Assembly (NCBI GenBank): GCA_016463045.1
Contig: JAEMSB010000096.1
Coordinates: forward strand, 1-10,796
Source of the DNA: Niveispirillum sp.
GTDB lineage: Bacteria > Pseudomonadota > Alphaproteobacteria > Azospirillales > Azospirillaceae
Reading direction: 5' to 3'
Length of the DNA: 10,796 bases
In this document: positions 1 through 6,202 of the stretch, piece after piece
How positions within the stretch are numbered: position 1 is the stretch's first letter
Layout of the letters: each line of letters opens with the position of its first letter
Position numbers and translations under genes: made by a program
Notes under the pieces: generated by a model
Told to the model about the DNA's origin: nothing
Seen by the model: the letters and a program-made list of their open reading frames with translations, nothing else
Databases searched by the model: none

Positions 1-878
1 AGCGCGGGCGGATATCCTGCGGCGTGGATACGGATCAGATCATCCTCACCAACCGCAGTGTCCCCCTGGTCGATGCCGTTGCTGGTGCCGCCATCGCCCA
101 GGAAGTGCTTGGCCGATGCGGCCACCCGCCCATTCTGGACAGCGCTGTCAGAGCCCGCCGGCGAATAGGCACCCTGCAGGCCCTCCACCATCGCGCCGGC
201 ATAGCGGCGCACAAGGTCCGGGTCTTCGGAATAACCTTCATAGGTGCGGCCCCAGCGGTCATCCTGCGGGACAGCCAGGGTGGGGGCGAAGGCCCAGTCG
301 ATGCCGGATGCCGCCGTTTCGAGGGCCGTCGCGGCGCCGATACGGCGGATCAGGTCGGGATCGTTGGCCGCCCCCAGGCCGATATTGTGCGGGAACAGCG
401 TGGCGCCTACGACATTGCTGTTCCCGTGGACGGCATCAATGCCGAAAATCAGAGGAATCGGCTCATGACCCGGACGCTGTTCCAGGGCAACGGCCCGCAG
501 CGCGCGGGCCGCATCGACCCAGGGGCCGATGCCCGACCGGTCCGGCGCATTGAACGGCGCGCTGTCGCCCCCGGCCAGGACGGAGCCCAGCGGATAGTCA
601 CGCAAATCCGATGGCTTGATGGAGGGAAGATCGGCCTGGATCATCTGACCCACCTTTTCCTCCACACTCATCCGCGACAGCAGAGCGGTGATCTTCGCCT
701 CCGTCGCGGCATCGGCCAGCTTCGGCGCCTTCACCATCGGCCAGCGCGCGGGATCGGCAATACCGGCCTTGCCATCGGAGCCGGGCGGCACCGAACCGGC
801 AATGATACCGGTGGCAAAGAACATGGTTGCCGACAGGCCGCCGGCAATGCCGGCCATGAGGATGGTGCGCAGCTTCAT
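1..878 (-). CDS. GH3 family beta-glucosidase / exo-beta-glucan glucohydrolase, 3' part beyond window
   Basis: About 292 N-terminal residues of a glycoside hydrolase family 3 enzyme, which removes terminal beta-linked glucose from oligosaccharides. The N-terminus MKLRTILMAGIAGG plus the hydrophobic stretch to about residue 28 is an export signal or membrane anchor. The GH3 N-terminal TIM-barrel domain begins near residue 60 with the family signature LSRMSVEEKVGQM. It continues through IFGIDAVHGNSNV, the FAPTLAVPQDDRWGRTYEGYSEDP block, and KHFLGDGGTSNGIDQGD (Lys257-His258), where GH3 enzymes bind the glucosyl unit. The catalytic Asp and the C-terminal domain would lie past base 1. The ATG at 878 is preceded by a GGGAAGG-like ribosome site. 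The gene diverges from the fucosidase across a spacer carrying operator-like dyads. The layout resembles secreted exo-1,3/1,4-beta-glucosidases of Proteobacteria. Exact specificity (glucoside or xyloside) cannot be read from this part. Confidence 0.93.
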   Translation of the reverse strand, partial: MKLRTILMAGIAGGLSATMFFATGIIAGSVPPGSDGKAGIADPARWPMVKAPKLADAATEAKITALLSRMSVEEKVGQMIQADLPSIKPSDLRDYPLGSVLAGGDSAPFNAPDRSGIGPWVDAARALRAVALEQRPGHEPIPLIFGIDAVHGNSNVVGATLFPHNIGLGAANDPDLIRRIGAATALETAASGIDWAFAPTLAVPQDDRWGRTYEGYSEDPDLVRRYAGAMVEGLQGAYSPAGSDSAVQNGRVAASAKHFLGDGGTSNGIDQGDTAVGEDDLIRIHAAGYPPA

Positions 879-978
879 TGGACGCCTTCCCAGCAGGCAT
901 CAGCGCGGCCTTATTGGTCGCCGCCTTCCGAGCCTGATTTCCCCCGCAGACACATCCGCCATGAATTCGGATGTTTGT

Positions 979-1006
979 TTTATTAATTCAATGATAGCGC
1001 TATCAA
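979..1006 (-). promoter_or_regulatory. candidate promoter for the GH3 gene
   Basis: On the minus strand, TTGATA (bases 1006-1001, 5/6 to the -35 consensus) is followed after 16 bases by AATAAA (984-979, 4/6 to the -10 consensus). This lies in an AT-rich patch that stands out in GC-rich DNA. The -35 overlaps the palindrome at 992-1005, so a bound regulator would block RNA polymerase. The implied leader is roughly 95 bases. This is sequence inference only. Confidence 0.35.
992..1005. promoter_or_regulatory. LacI/GalR-type operator palindrome
   Basis: TGATAGCGCTATCA is a perfect 14-base palindrome with the central CG step and TNNTAGCGCTANNA-like form typical of operators for LacI-family sugar regulators. 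It lies between two divergent glycosidase genes, over the candidate -35 element of the GH3 promoter and upstream of a TATAGA (1025-1030) that could be the -10 of the fucosidase promoter. It could therefore control both directions. No LacI-family gene is in the window, so the regulator and effector are unknown. Confidence 0.7.
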
Positions 1007-1032
1007 CGGACGCGCGCAAGGGTGTATAGATG

Positions 1033-1047
1033 ATTTATCGGATAAAT
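1033..1047. promoter_or_regulatory. second operator-like dyad upstream of the fucosidase gene
   Basis: ATTATC-like arms are visible: ATTTATC, one central G, then GATAAAT, giving a perfect 7+1+7 inverted repeat. It lies just downstream of the possible -10 TATAGA at 1025-1030, where a repressor could block transcription of the GH29-GH97 pair. The arms differ from the 992-1005 site, so a different regulator is implied. The family cannot be named with confidence; a GntR-type factor is one possibility. Confidence 0.45.
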
Positions 1048-1104
1048 ACGTTTGGGTATGCCAGGCAGGCATAAAACCGGACAGGCCGGTGAGGAAACGA
1101 CGCG

Positions 1105-2724
1105 ATGCAGTTGACACGACGCCAGCTCCTGGGGGTATTGCCGGCAGCGGGCCTGACGGCCATGCCAGCCCCTTCGGCAGCGCAAACGCTGTTCCAACCC
1201 AACTGGGACAGTCTGGCCGCAGGATACCGCACGCCCGACTGGTTCCGTGATGCCAAGCTGGGCCTGTGGGCGCATTGGGGCCCGCAATGCGTGCCAGAGG
1301 CGGGCGACTGGTATGGCCGCTTTATGTATATGCAGGGCCACCGCATGTACGACCACCATCTGAAGGCCTATGGGCATCCGTCAGATACGGGCTTCATGGA
1401 GATCATCGGGCGGTGGAAGGCGGAAAGATGGGACCCGCGCGACCTGATGGGCCGGTATCAGAGGGCGGGCGCCCGCTATGTCGTGGCCATGGCCCAGCAT
1501 CACGATAATTTCGATAATTTCGACAGCCGCTGGCACCCCTGGAATTCCACGCGGGTGGGGCCGAAGCGTGATATTGTCGGCATCTGGGAGAAGCTGGCAC
1601 GGCAGGCCGGCCTGCGCTTCGGCATTTCCAACCATGGTGCCCATGCTTGGCACTGGTTCCAGACGGCCTATGGCTATGATCCGGAGGGGCCACGGGCCGG
1701 CATCCGCTATGACGCCCACCGCCTGACCCGCGCCGATGGCAAGGGGACTTGGTGGGAGGGGCTGGACCCGCAGGAGCTATATGGCGGGCCGATGCTGGTG
1801 CCGCCGGGGGGCATCGCTTCCACCAAGGCCATGGATGACTGGCATGATGCCCATACCGGCCAATGGCTGGAAACCCCGCCGCCGGGCAATCCGGCCTTCG
1901 TGAAATCCTGGTACCTGCGCGCGCTGGATGTGATCGAGAAATACCGGCCCGATCTGGTCTATTTCGACAATTACGGCCTGCCCTTCGGTCAGGTCGGCCT
2001 GGATGTGACAGCCCGCTATTACAACCTGTCCCAGCAATGGCATGGCGGGCGGATGGAGGTGGTGGTCAATGGCAAGCGCCTGGCCGACGAACGTCAGCGC
2101 AAAGCCATTGTTGAAGATCACGAGCGCAGCTTCGTCGATGAAATCCGCCCCGATCCCTGGCAAACCTGCACCTGCATCGGGCAATGGCATTACGACCGGG
2201 GGCTTTACGAGCGTGGCGGCTATAAATCTGTCACCCAGGTGGTGCAAAGCCTGACGGACATCGTCTCCAAGAATGGCAACCTGCTGCTGTCGGTGCCGCT
2301 GCGCGGCGATGGCAGCCTGGACGATCTGGAAATCCGCTTCCTGGATGGGTTGGCCGCCTGGACCGCCAGCAATGGCGAGGCGATTTTCGGCACAAGGCCT
2401 TGGCGCCGGTTTGGTGAGGGGCCGACGCGGTTCGCCAAGGACGAAGCCAAACAGGAGCCTTTCACCGCCGCCGACCTGCGTTTCACCACCAAGGCGGGGG
2501 CGCTTTACGTCCTGGCCATGGCCTGGCCCGCCGATGGACGCCTGATCGTGGGCAGCTTGGCCGGGGACGGCCAGGGGGTGGTTGAACGTGCGGAACTGCT
2601 GGGCCGTGAGGGCACGCCCCTGCCCTTCCGGCAGACGGCAGCGGGGCTGGAGATCACCTTGCCCGACCGGCCCAACACGACACCCATGCTGGCCCTGCGC
2701 CTCACCGGGCGGGGACTGGTGTGA
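1105..2724 (+). CDS. GH29 alpha-L-fucosidase, Tat-exported
   Basis: A 539-residue glycoside hydrolase family 29 protein, expected to release alpha-linked L-fucose by a retaining mechanism. The start MQLTRRQLLG (Arg5-Arg6) followed by a hydrophobic run and a PSAA-Q cleavage site near residue 26 is a twin-arginine export signal, so it should fold in the cytoplasm and act in the periplasm or outside. The catalytic barrel shows WFRDAKLGLWAHWGPQCVPE, the HHDNFD block (His132-His133), WHPWNSTRVGPKRDIVG, SNHG (residues 175-178) and DLVYFDNYG, where Asp288 is the likely nucleophile. The late NGNLLLSVPLRGDG motif is also typical of the family. A C-terminal beta-sandwich occupies roughly the last 110 residues. 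A GAGGAAA ribosome site precedes the ATG. It is followed closely by the GH97 gene, so the two are probably cotranscribed. The length is normal and no key motif is missing. The natural substrate is not determinable. Confidence 0.95.
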   Translation: MQLTRRQLLGVLPAAGLTAMPAPSAAQTLFQPNWDSLAAGYRTPDWFRDAKLGLWAHWGPQCVPEAGDWYGRFMYMQGHRMYDHHLKAYGHPSDTGFMEIIGRWKAERWDPRDLMGRYQRAGARYVVAMAQHHDNFDNFDSRWHPWNSTRVGPKRDIVGIWEKLARQAGLRFGISNHGAHAWHWFQTAYGYDPEGPRAGIRYDAHRLTRADGKGTWWEGLDPQELYGGPMLVPPGGIASTKAMDDWHDAHTGQWLETPPPGNPAFVKSWYLRALDVIEKYRPDLVYFDNYGLPFGQVGLDVTARYYNLSQQWHGGRMEVVVNGKRLADERQRKAIVEDHERSFVDEIRPDPWQTCTCIGQWHYDRGLYERGGYKSVTQVVQSLTDIVSKNGNLLLSVPLRGDGSLDDLEIRFLDGLAAWTASNGEAIFGTRPWRRFGEGPTRFAKDEAKQEPFTAADLRFTTKAGALYVLAMAWPADGRLIVGSLAGDGQGVVERAELLGREGTPLPFRQTAAGLEITLPDRPNTTPMLALRLTGRGLV

Positions 2725-2745
2725 TGGCAAAACAAGAAAGCAATC

Positions 2746-2751
2746 GGGAGG
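2746..2751 (+). promoter_or_regulatory. ribosome binding site setting the GH97 start
   Basis: GGGAGG lies 5 bases before the ATG at 2757. That ATG begins a textbook signal peptide (MKQLRALALPLLL). Upstream in-frame starts at 2721 (GTG) and 2724 (ATG) lack a comparable site, and using them would put a polar, charged stretch ahead of the signal peptide. Confidence 0.7.
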
Positions 2752-2756
2752 ACATG

Positions 2757-4727
2757 ATGAAGCAATTGCGCGCCCTGGCACTACCCCTGTTGCTGACCAC
2801 GGCCCCGGTGGCGGCGGCCCCCATCGACCTGTCCTCGCCCGATGGCACGGTGGCGGTCCACATCGATCAGGACAGCGCGGAGCGGCTGACCTATGCCGTG
2901 CGCTATGGTGATGTGGCGGTGCTGTCGCCCTCTATTCTGGGGCTGGATCTGGACGGGCAGCGCAAACCGCTGGTCGGCGGGCTGACAGTTACCGGGACCG
3001 CGACACGGACCAGCGACAGCACCTATCGCCTTGTGGCGGGCAAGGTCTCCACGGCGCGCGACCATTTTAACGAAGTGACAGTCAGCCTGACGGAGAAGGA
3101 CGCGCCGGGCCGGAAGCTGGATGTGATCATCCGCGCCTATGATGACGGGGTGGCCCTGCGCTATCGCCTGCCACCGCAGGCGGGCCTGACGGAGATGGCG
3201 CTGCGGCAGGAACGCACCCGATTCAGCTTTGCCGGCGATTTCAACTGTTGGGGTCTGAACCTGGGGCATTTTCGCACCGCGCATGAGGGGGAGTTTGACC
3301 CCGTCCCTGCCGGCCGCATCCGGCCCAGTCATCTGTATGACGCGCCGCTGGTCTGCCAGACAGCGGCCAATGGCCCGGCCTTCGCCATCGCGGAGGCGGA
3401 CCTGAAGGACTATGCCGGCCTGTACCTGACCCGGCCCGGCGATGGCAGCCTGGGCGTGGAAAGCGTGCTGTCGCCCCGCCCGGACGAACCGAAGATCGCG
3501 GTGCGGCGGCCCATCCCGGCGGATGGCGCCCTTAGCCCCTGGCGCATCATCATGCTGGCGCGGCATCCCGGTGCGCTGAACGAATCGAACCTGATGACGA
3601 CCTTGAACCCCGATCCGGCGTTCAAGGACACAAGCTGGATCAAGCCGGGCAAAGCGTCGTGGGATTGGTGGAATGGCTGGCGGGCGCCGGGCGCGCAGAA
3701 TGACATCCAGGCCAATGACGCCACCGTCACCGCCTTCATCGATCAGGCGGCGGCCCAAGGCCTTGAATATATGCTGGTCGATGATGGCTGGTACCTGAAT
3801 TCCGGCGGTGAGGGCAGCGTGAGGCCCGGTGCCGACCTGATGAAAGTCACCCCCGGCCTGAACCTGCCCGCCATGATCGAATATGGCCGCAAGAAGGGCG
3901 TGGGCCTCTGGCTATGGATGCACTGGGCAATGCTGGAACCCAGGATGGAGGCGGTGCTGGCCCACTATGCCAAGATGGGCATCAAGGGCATCAAGGTCGA
4001 TTTCATGGACCGTGACGACCAATGGATGGTGGATTTCTATCACCGCCTGCTGACCGTCGCGGCCAGGAACAAGCTGATGGTGGACCTGCACGGCGCCTAT
4101 CACCCCACGGGCCTGATCCGGACATATCCGCATTACCTGACGCAGGAAGGGGTGCTGGGGGCGGAATATAACAAATGGTCCAGCCGTATCACGCCCACCC
4201 ATAATGTCATGCTGGCCTATACGCGCCTGCTGCTGGGTCCCATGGATTACACGCCCGGCGGCTTCCGCCATGCCACGCCGGCGACGTTTGAGTCCCGCTT
4301 CAAACTGCCCATGGTGCAGACGACGCGGGCGCATGGGTTGGCGCTGTATGTGGTCTATGACAGCCCGTTTGCCTGCGTGTCCGACAGCCCCGACGCCTAT
4401 CAGGGCCAGGAAGGGCTGGACTTCATCCGCACGGTTCCGACCGTGTGGGACGAGGTGCGGTTTGTAGCGGGTGAGGTGGGACAGTATATCGCCCTGGCCC
4501 GGCGCAACGGCGATGTCTGGTACCTGGGTATCATCAATAACGAGCAGGGGCGGACGGTTGACCTGCCGCTGAGCTTCCTTGGAAAGGGCAACCACCGGGC
4601 GGACATCATCCGGGATGGCGGCAATCCGGCGGCGATCGCCCGTGACAGCCGGAAGGTGACTGCGGAGGATATCGTGCCAGTGCCCCTGGCGGGCGCAGGT
4701 GGGGCCGTAATCGTCATACGGCCTTAG
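2757..4727 (+). CDS. GH97 alpha-galactosidase/alpha-glucosidase, secreted
   Basis: A 656-residue glycoside hydrolase family 97 enzyme. Residues 1-21 are a Sec signal peptide ending VAAA. Residues ~22-290 form the beta-rich GH97 N-domain, opening LSSPDGTVAVHID. The catalytic barrel (~295-560) shows KASWDWWNGW, MLVDDGWYLN (Asp342-Asp343), GVGLWLWMHW, GIKGIKVDFMDRDDQ, DLHGAYHPTGL and TQEGVLGAEYN. The C-terminal sandwich holds the end of the protein. GH97 contains inverting alpha-glucosidases (SusB type) and retaining alpha-galactosidases. The Asp in KVDF (residue 415) sits where retaining members carry their nucleophile, and Glu470 in GAEYN is a plausible acid/base. I therefore lean to alpha-galactosidase, but this is an inference from motifs. 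The start at 2757 is chosen for its GGGAGG site and signal peptide; an alternative GTG at 2721 overlaps the fucosidase stop. It is likely in one operon with GH29 (32-base gap). Confidence 0.93.
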   Translation: MKQLRALALPLLLTTAPVAAAPIDLSSPDGTVAVHIDQDSAERLTYAVRYGDVAVLSPSILGLDLDGQRKPLVGGLTVTGTATRTSDSTYRLVAGKVSTARDHFNEVTVSLTEKDAPGRKLDVIIRAYDDGVALRYRLPPQAGLTEMALRQERTRFSFAGDFNCWGLNLGHFRTAHEGEFDPVPAGRIRPSHLYDAPLVCQTAANGPAFAIAEADLKDYAGLYLTRPGDGSLGVESVLSPRPDEPKIAVRRPIPADGALSPWRIIMLARHPGALNESNLMTTLNPDPAFKDTSWIKPGKASWDWWNGWRAPGAQNDIQANDATVTAFIDQAAAQGLEYMLVDDGWYLNSGGEGSVRPGADLMKVTPGLNLPAMIEYGRKKGVGLWLWMHWAMLEPRMEAVLAHYAKMGIKGIKVDFMDRDDQWMVDFYHRLLTVAARNKLMVDLHGAYHPTGLIRTYPHYLTQEGVLGAEYNKWSSRITPTHNVMLAYTRLLLGPMDYTPGGFRHATPATFESRFKLPMVQTTRAHGLALYVVYDSPFACVSDSPDAYQGQEGLDFIRTVPTVWDEVRFVAGEVGQYIALARRNGDVWYLGIINNEQGRTVDLPLSFLGKGNHRADIIRDGGNPAAIARDSRKVTAEDIVPVPLAGAGGAVIVIRP

Positions 4728-4735
4728 GAACCCCG

Positions 4736-4783
4736 TGGTACGGCGGTCGATGGGGCCCGATCACCCCACTATCCGCCGTACCA
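4736..4783. terminator. inverted repeat at the convergent gene junction, possible bidirectional terminator
   Basis: TGGTACGGCGG (4736-4746) pairs perfectly with CCGCCGTACCA (4773-4783), an 11-bp GC-rich stem. Within the loop, TGGGG (4751-4755) can pair with CCCCA (4764-4768), lengthening the structure. It lies just after the GH97 stop and overlaps the last codons of the oppositely oriented FAD-subunit gene, a position suited to stopping transcription in both directions. No T-run follows on either strand, so intrinsic termination is uncertain. Confidence 0.5.
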
Positions 4784-5545
4784 GAACCCCAACGAGATGG
4801 GCACGGTATTCCGCATCGGCATGCATATCCCCATTCAGGCCATCGGCAGCCAGCACCAGCCCGTCCAGTGCATCTGTGCTGAACCGAGCCGCCAGCGCGG
4901 CCTCCGCCGCGTGCCAGCGGAAGACGGAAGGCCCGGCACCCGTCACCGCGACCCGCACCACATCCCCCTGCTTGGCGACGAACACGCCCGCCATGGCATA
5001 ACGGCTGGCCGGATTGGGAAACTTGGCATAGCGGGCATGGGAGGCGGCGGGAAAGAACACGGATGTCACGACCTCACCGGGCCGCAGCGCCGTCTCGAAC
5101 AGGCCCGTGAAGAATTCTCCACCTGCTATGTCCCGCCGGTCGGTGCGGATGGTCGCATCCAGGGCGACCACCGCCGCCGGATAATCCGCCGCCGGGTCGG
5201 CATTGGCGATGGACCCGCCGATGGTACCCCGGTTGCGTACCTGCGGATCGCCAATATGGGCCGCCAGATCGGCCAGCCCCGGCAGCACGCGCGAACCACG
5301 TCGCTGCCCGCCACAGCGGCGTGGGTCGCCATGGCGCCGATGCGCACCCCGTCACCCTCCGCCGCAATCTCCCGCAACCCCGGCACCGCCGACAGGTCCA
5401 CCAGGGATGTCGGCATGGCCAGCCGCTGTTTCAGCGTCGGGATCAGGGTCTGGCCGCCGGCCAGAAGCTTGGCGTCTTCGTCTGCGGTCAGTAGATCGAC
5501 AATCTCGGACAGGGCGGCGGGACGGTGATAATCGAACCCGTACAT
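4761..5545 (-). pseudogene. FAD-binding subunit of a CO/xanthine dehydrogenase-type Mo hydroxylase, frameshifted
   Basis: This would be the medium (FAD) subunit, which passes electrons from the 2Fe-2S subunit to an acceptor. The first frame starts at 5545 (MYGFDYHRPAALSEIVDLL). It shows the FAD pyrophosphate motif LLAGGQTLIPTLKQRLA and runs to HAAVAGSDVVRA, then becomes nonsense and stops at 5126. The next frame picks up exactly there with PGLADLAAHIGDPQVRNRGTIGGSIANADPAADYP, the second FAD-binding motif, and ends normally at 4761 with EYRAHLVGVLVRRIVG. One missing base near 5276-5290, probably a C/G in the run read as AGCCCCGGCAG on the plus strand, would restore a full-length protein of about 261 residues. 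No other damage is visible, so a recent mutation or a sequencing error are both possible. The ATG follows the 2Fe-2S gene stop by 4 bases, so the two are translationally close. No catalytic subunit follows downstream. Confidence 0.88.
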
Positions 5546-5549
5546 GGCC

Positions 5550-6026
<477 letters not shown>

Positions 6027-6104
6027 CATGCCCCCTTCAATCTCTTGGCCCTTATCTGTGCCGCGGTTGGTCACCCCGTCAAGCGGCTGTATACCCCGAC
6101 ACAA

Positions 6105-6133
6105 TTGTCACCACTTCGTAACAGGCTTGTTAC
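6105..6133 (+). promoter_or_regulatory. operator-like dyad and weak promoter candidate before the S9 peptidase
   Basis: GTAACA (6118-6123) and TGTTAC (6128-6133) form a perfect 6-bp inverted repeat around GGCT. Immediately upstream, TTGTCA (6105-6110) matches 5/6 of a -35 element, and 17 bases later TGTTAC lies at the -10 position but matches only 3/6. The dyad would therefore fall between the -35 and -10 of the peptidase promoter. It is also in the shared spacer with the minus-strand 2Fe-2S gene and might act on either. The binding protein is unknown. Confidence 0.35.
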
Positions 6134-6202
6134 AGCCCTATCGGGCTACCCCCATCGCTGGCATCCTCTCGCCCCAAAATCCTGTCGGACGGAGGATAAG
6201 AA

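Noticed and set aside
24..986. A 320-codon plus-strand open frame opposite the GH3 gene
   Set aside because: Low-complexity Arg/Gly/His-rich translation. The minus strand carries clear GH3 motifs over the same bases.
1057..1090. Two small adjacent hairpins (TATGCC/GGCATA and ACCGG/CCGGT) in the fucosidase leader
   Set aside because: Arms of only 5-6 bp in GC-rich DNA arise often by chance; there is no riboswitch-like conserved core or attenuator T-run.
2721..2756. Upstream GTG/ATG starts for the GH97 protein
   Set aside because: They would add a charged 11-12 residue leader before the signal peptide and lack the GGGAGG site that serves the ATG at 2757.
1777..3758. Long minus-strand open frames antisense to GH29 and GH97
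   Set aside because: They follow the codon-position GC bias of the real plus-strand genes and have no recognisable motifs or ribosome sites.
6027..6104. N-terminal extension of the 2Fe-2S subunit to an ATG at 6104
   Set aside because: The added residues are unlike the family N-terminus, and a ribosome site lies directly before the internal ATG codons.
6134..6147. AGCCC-TATC-GGGCT hairpin upstream of the S9 peptidase
   Set aside because: A 5-bp stem without a T-tract or neighbouring element is not enough to call a terminator or regulator site.
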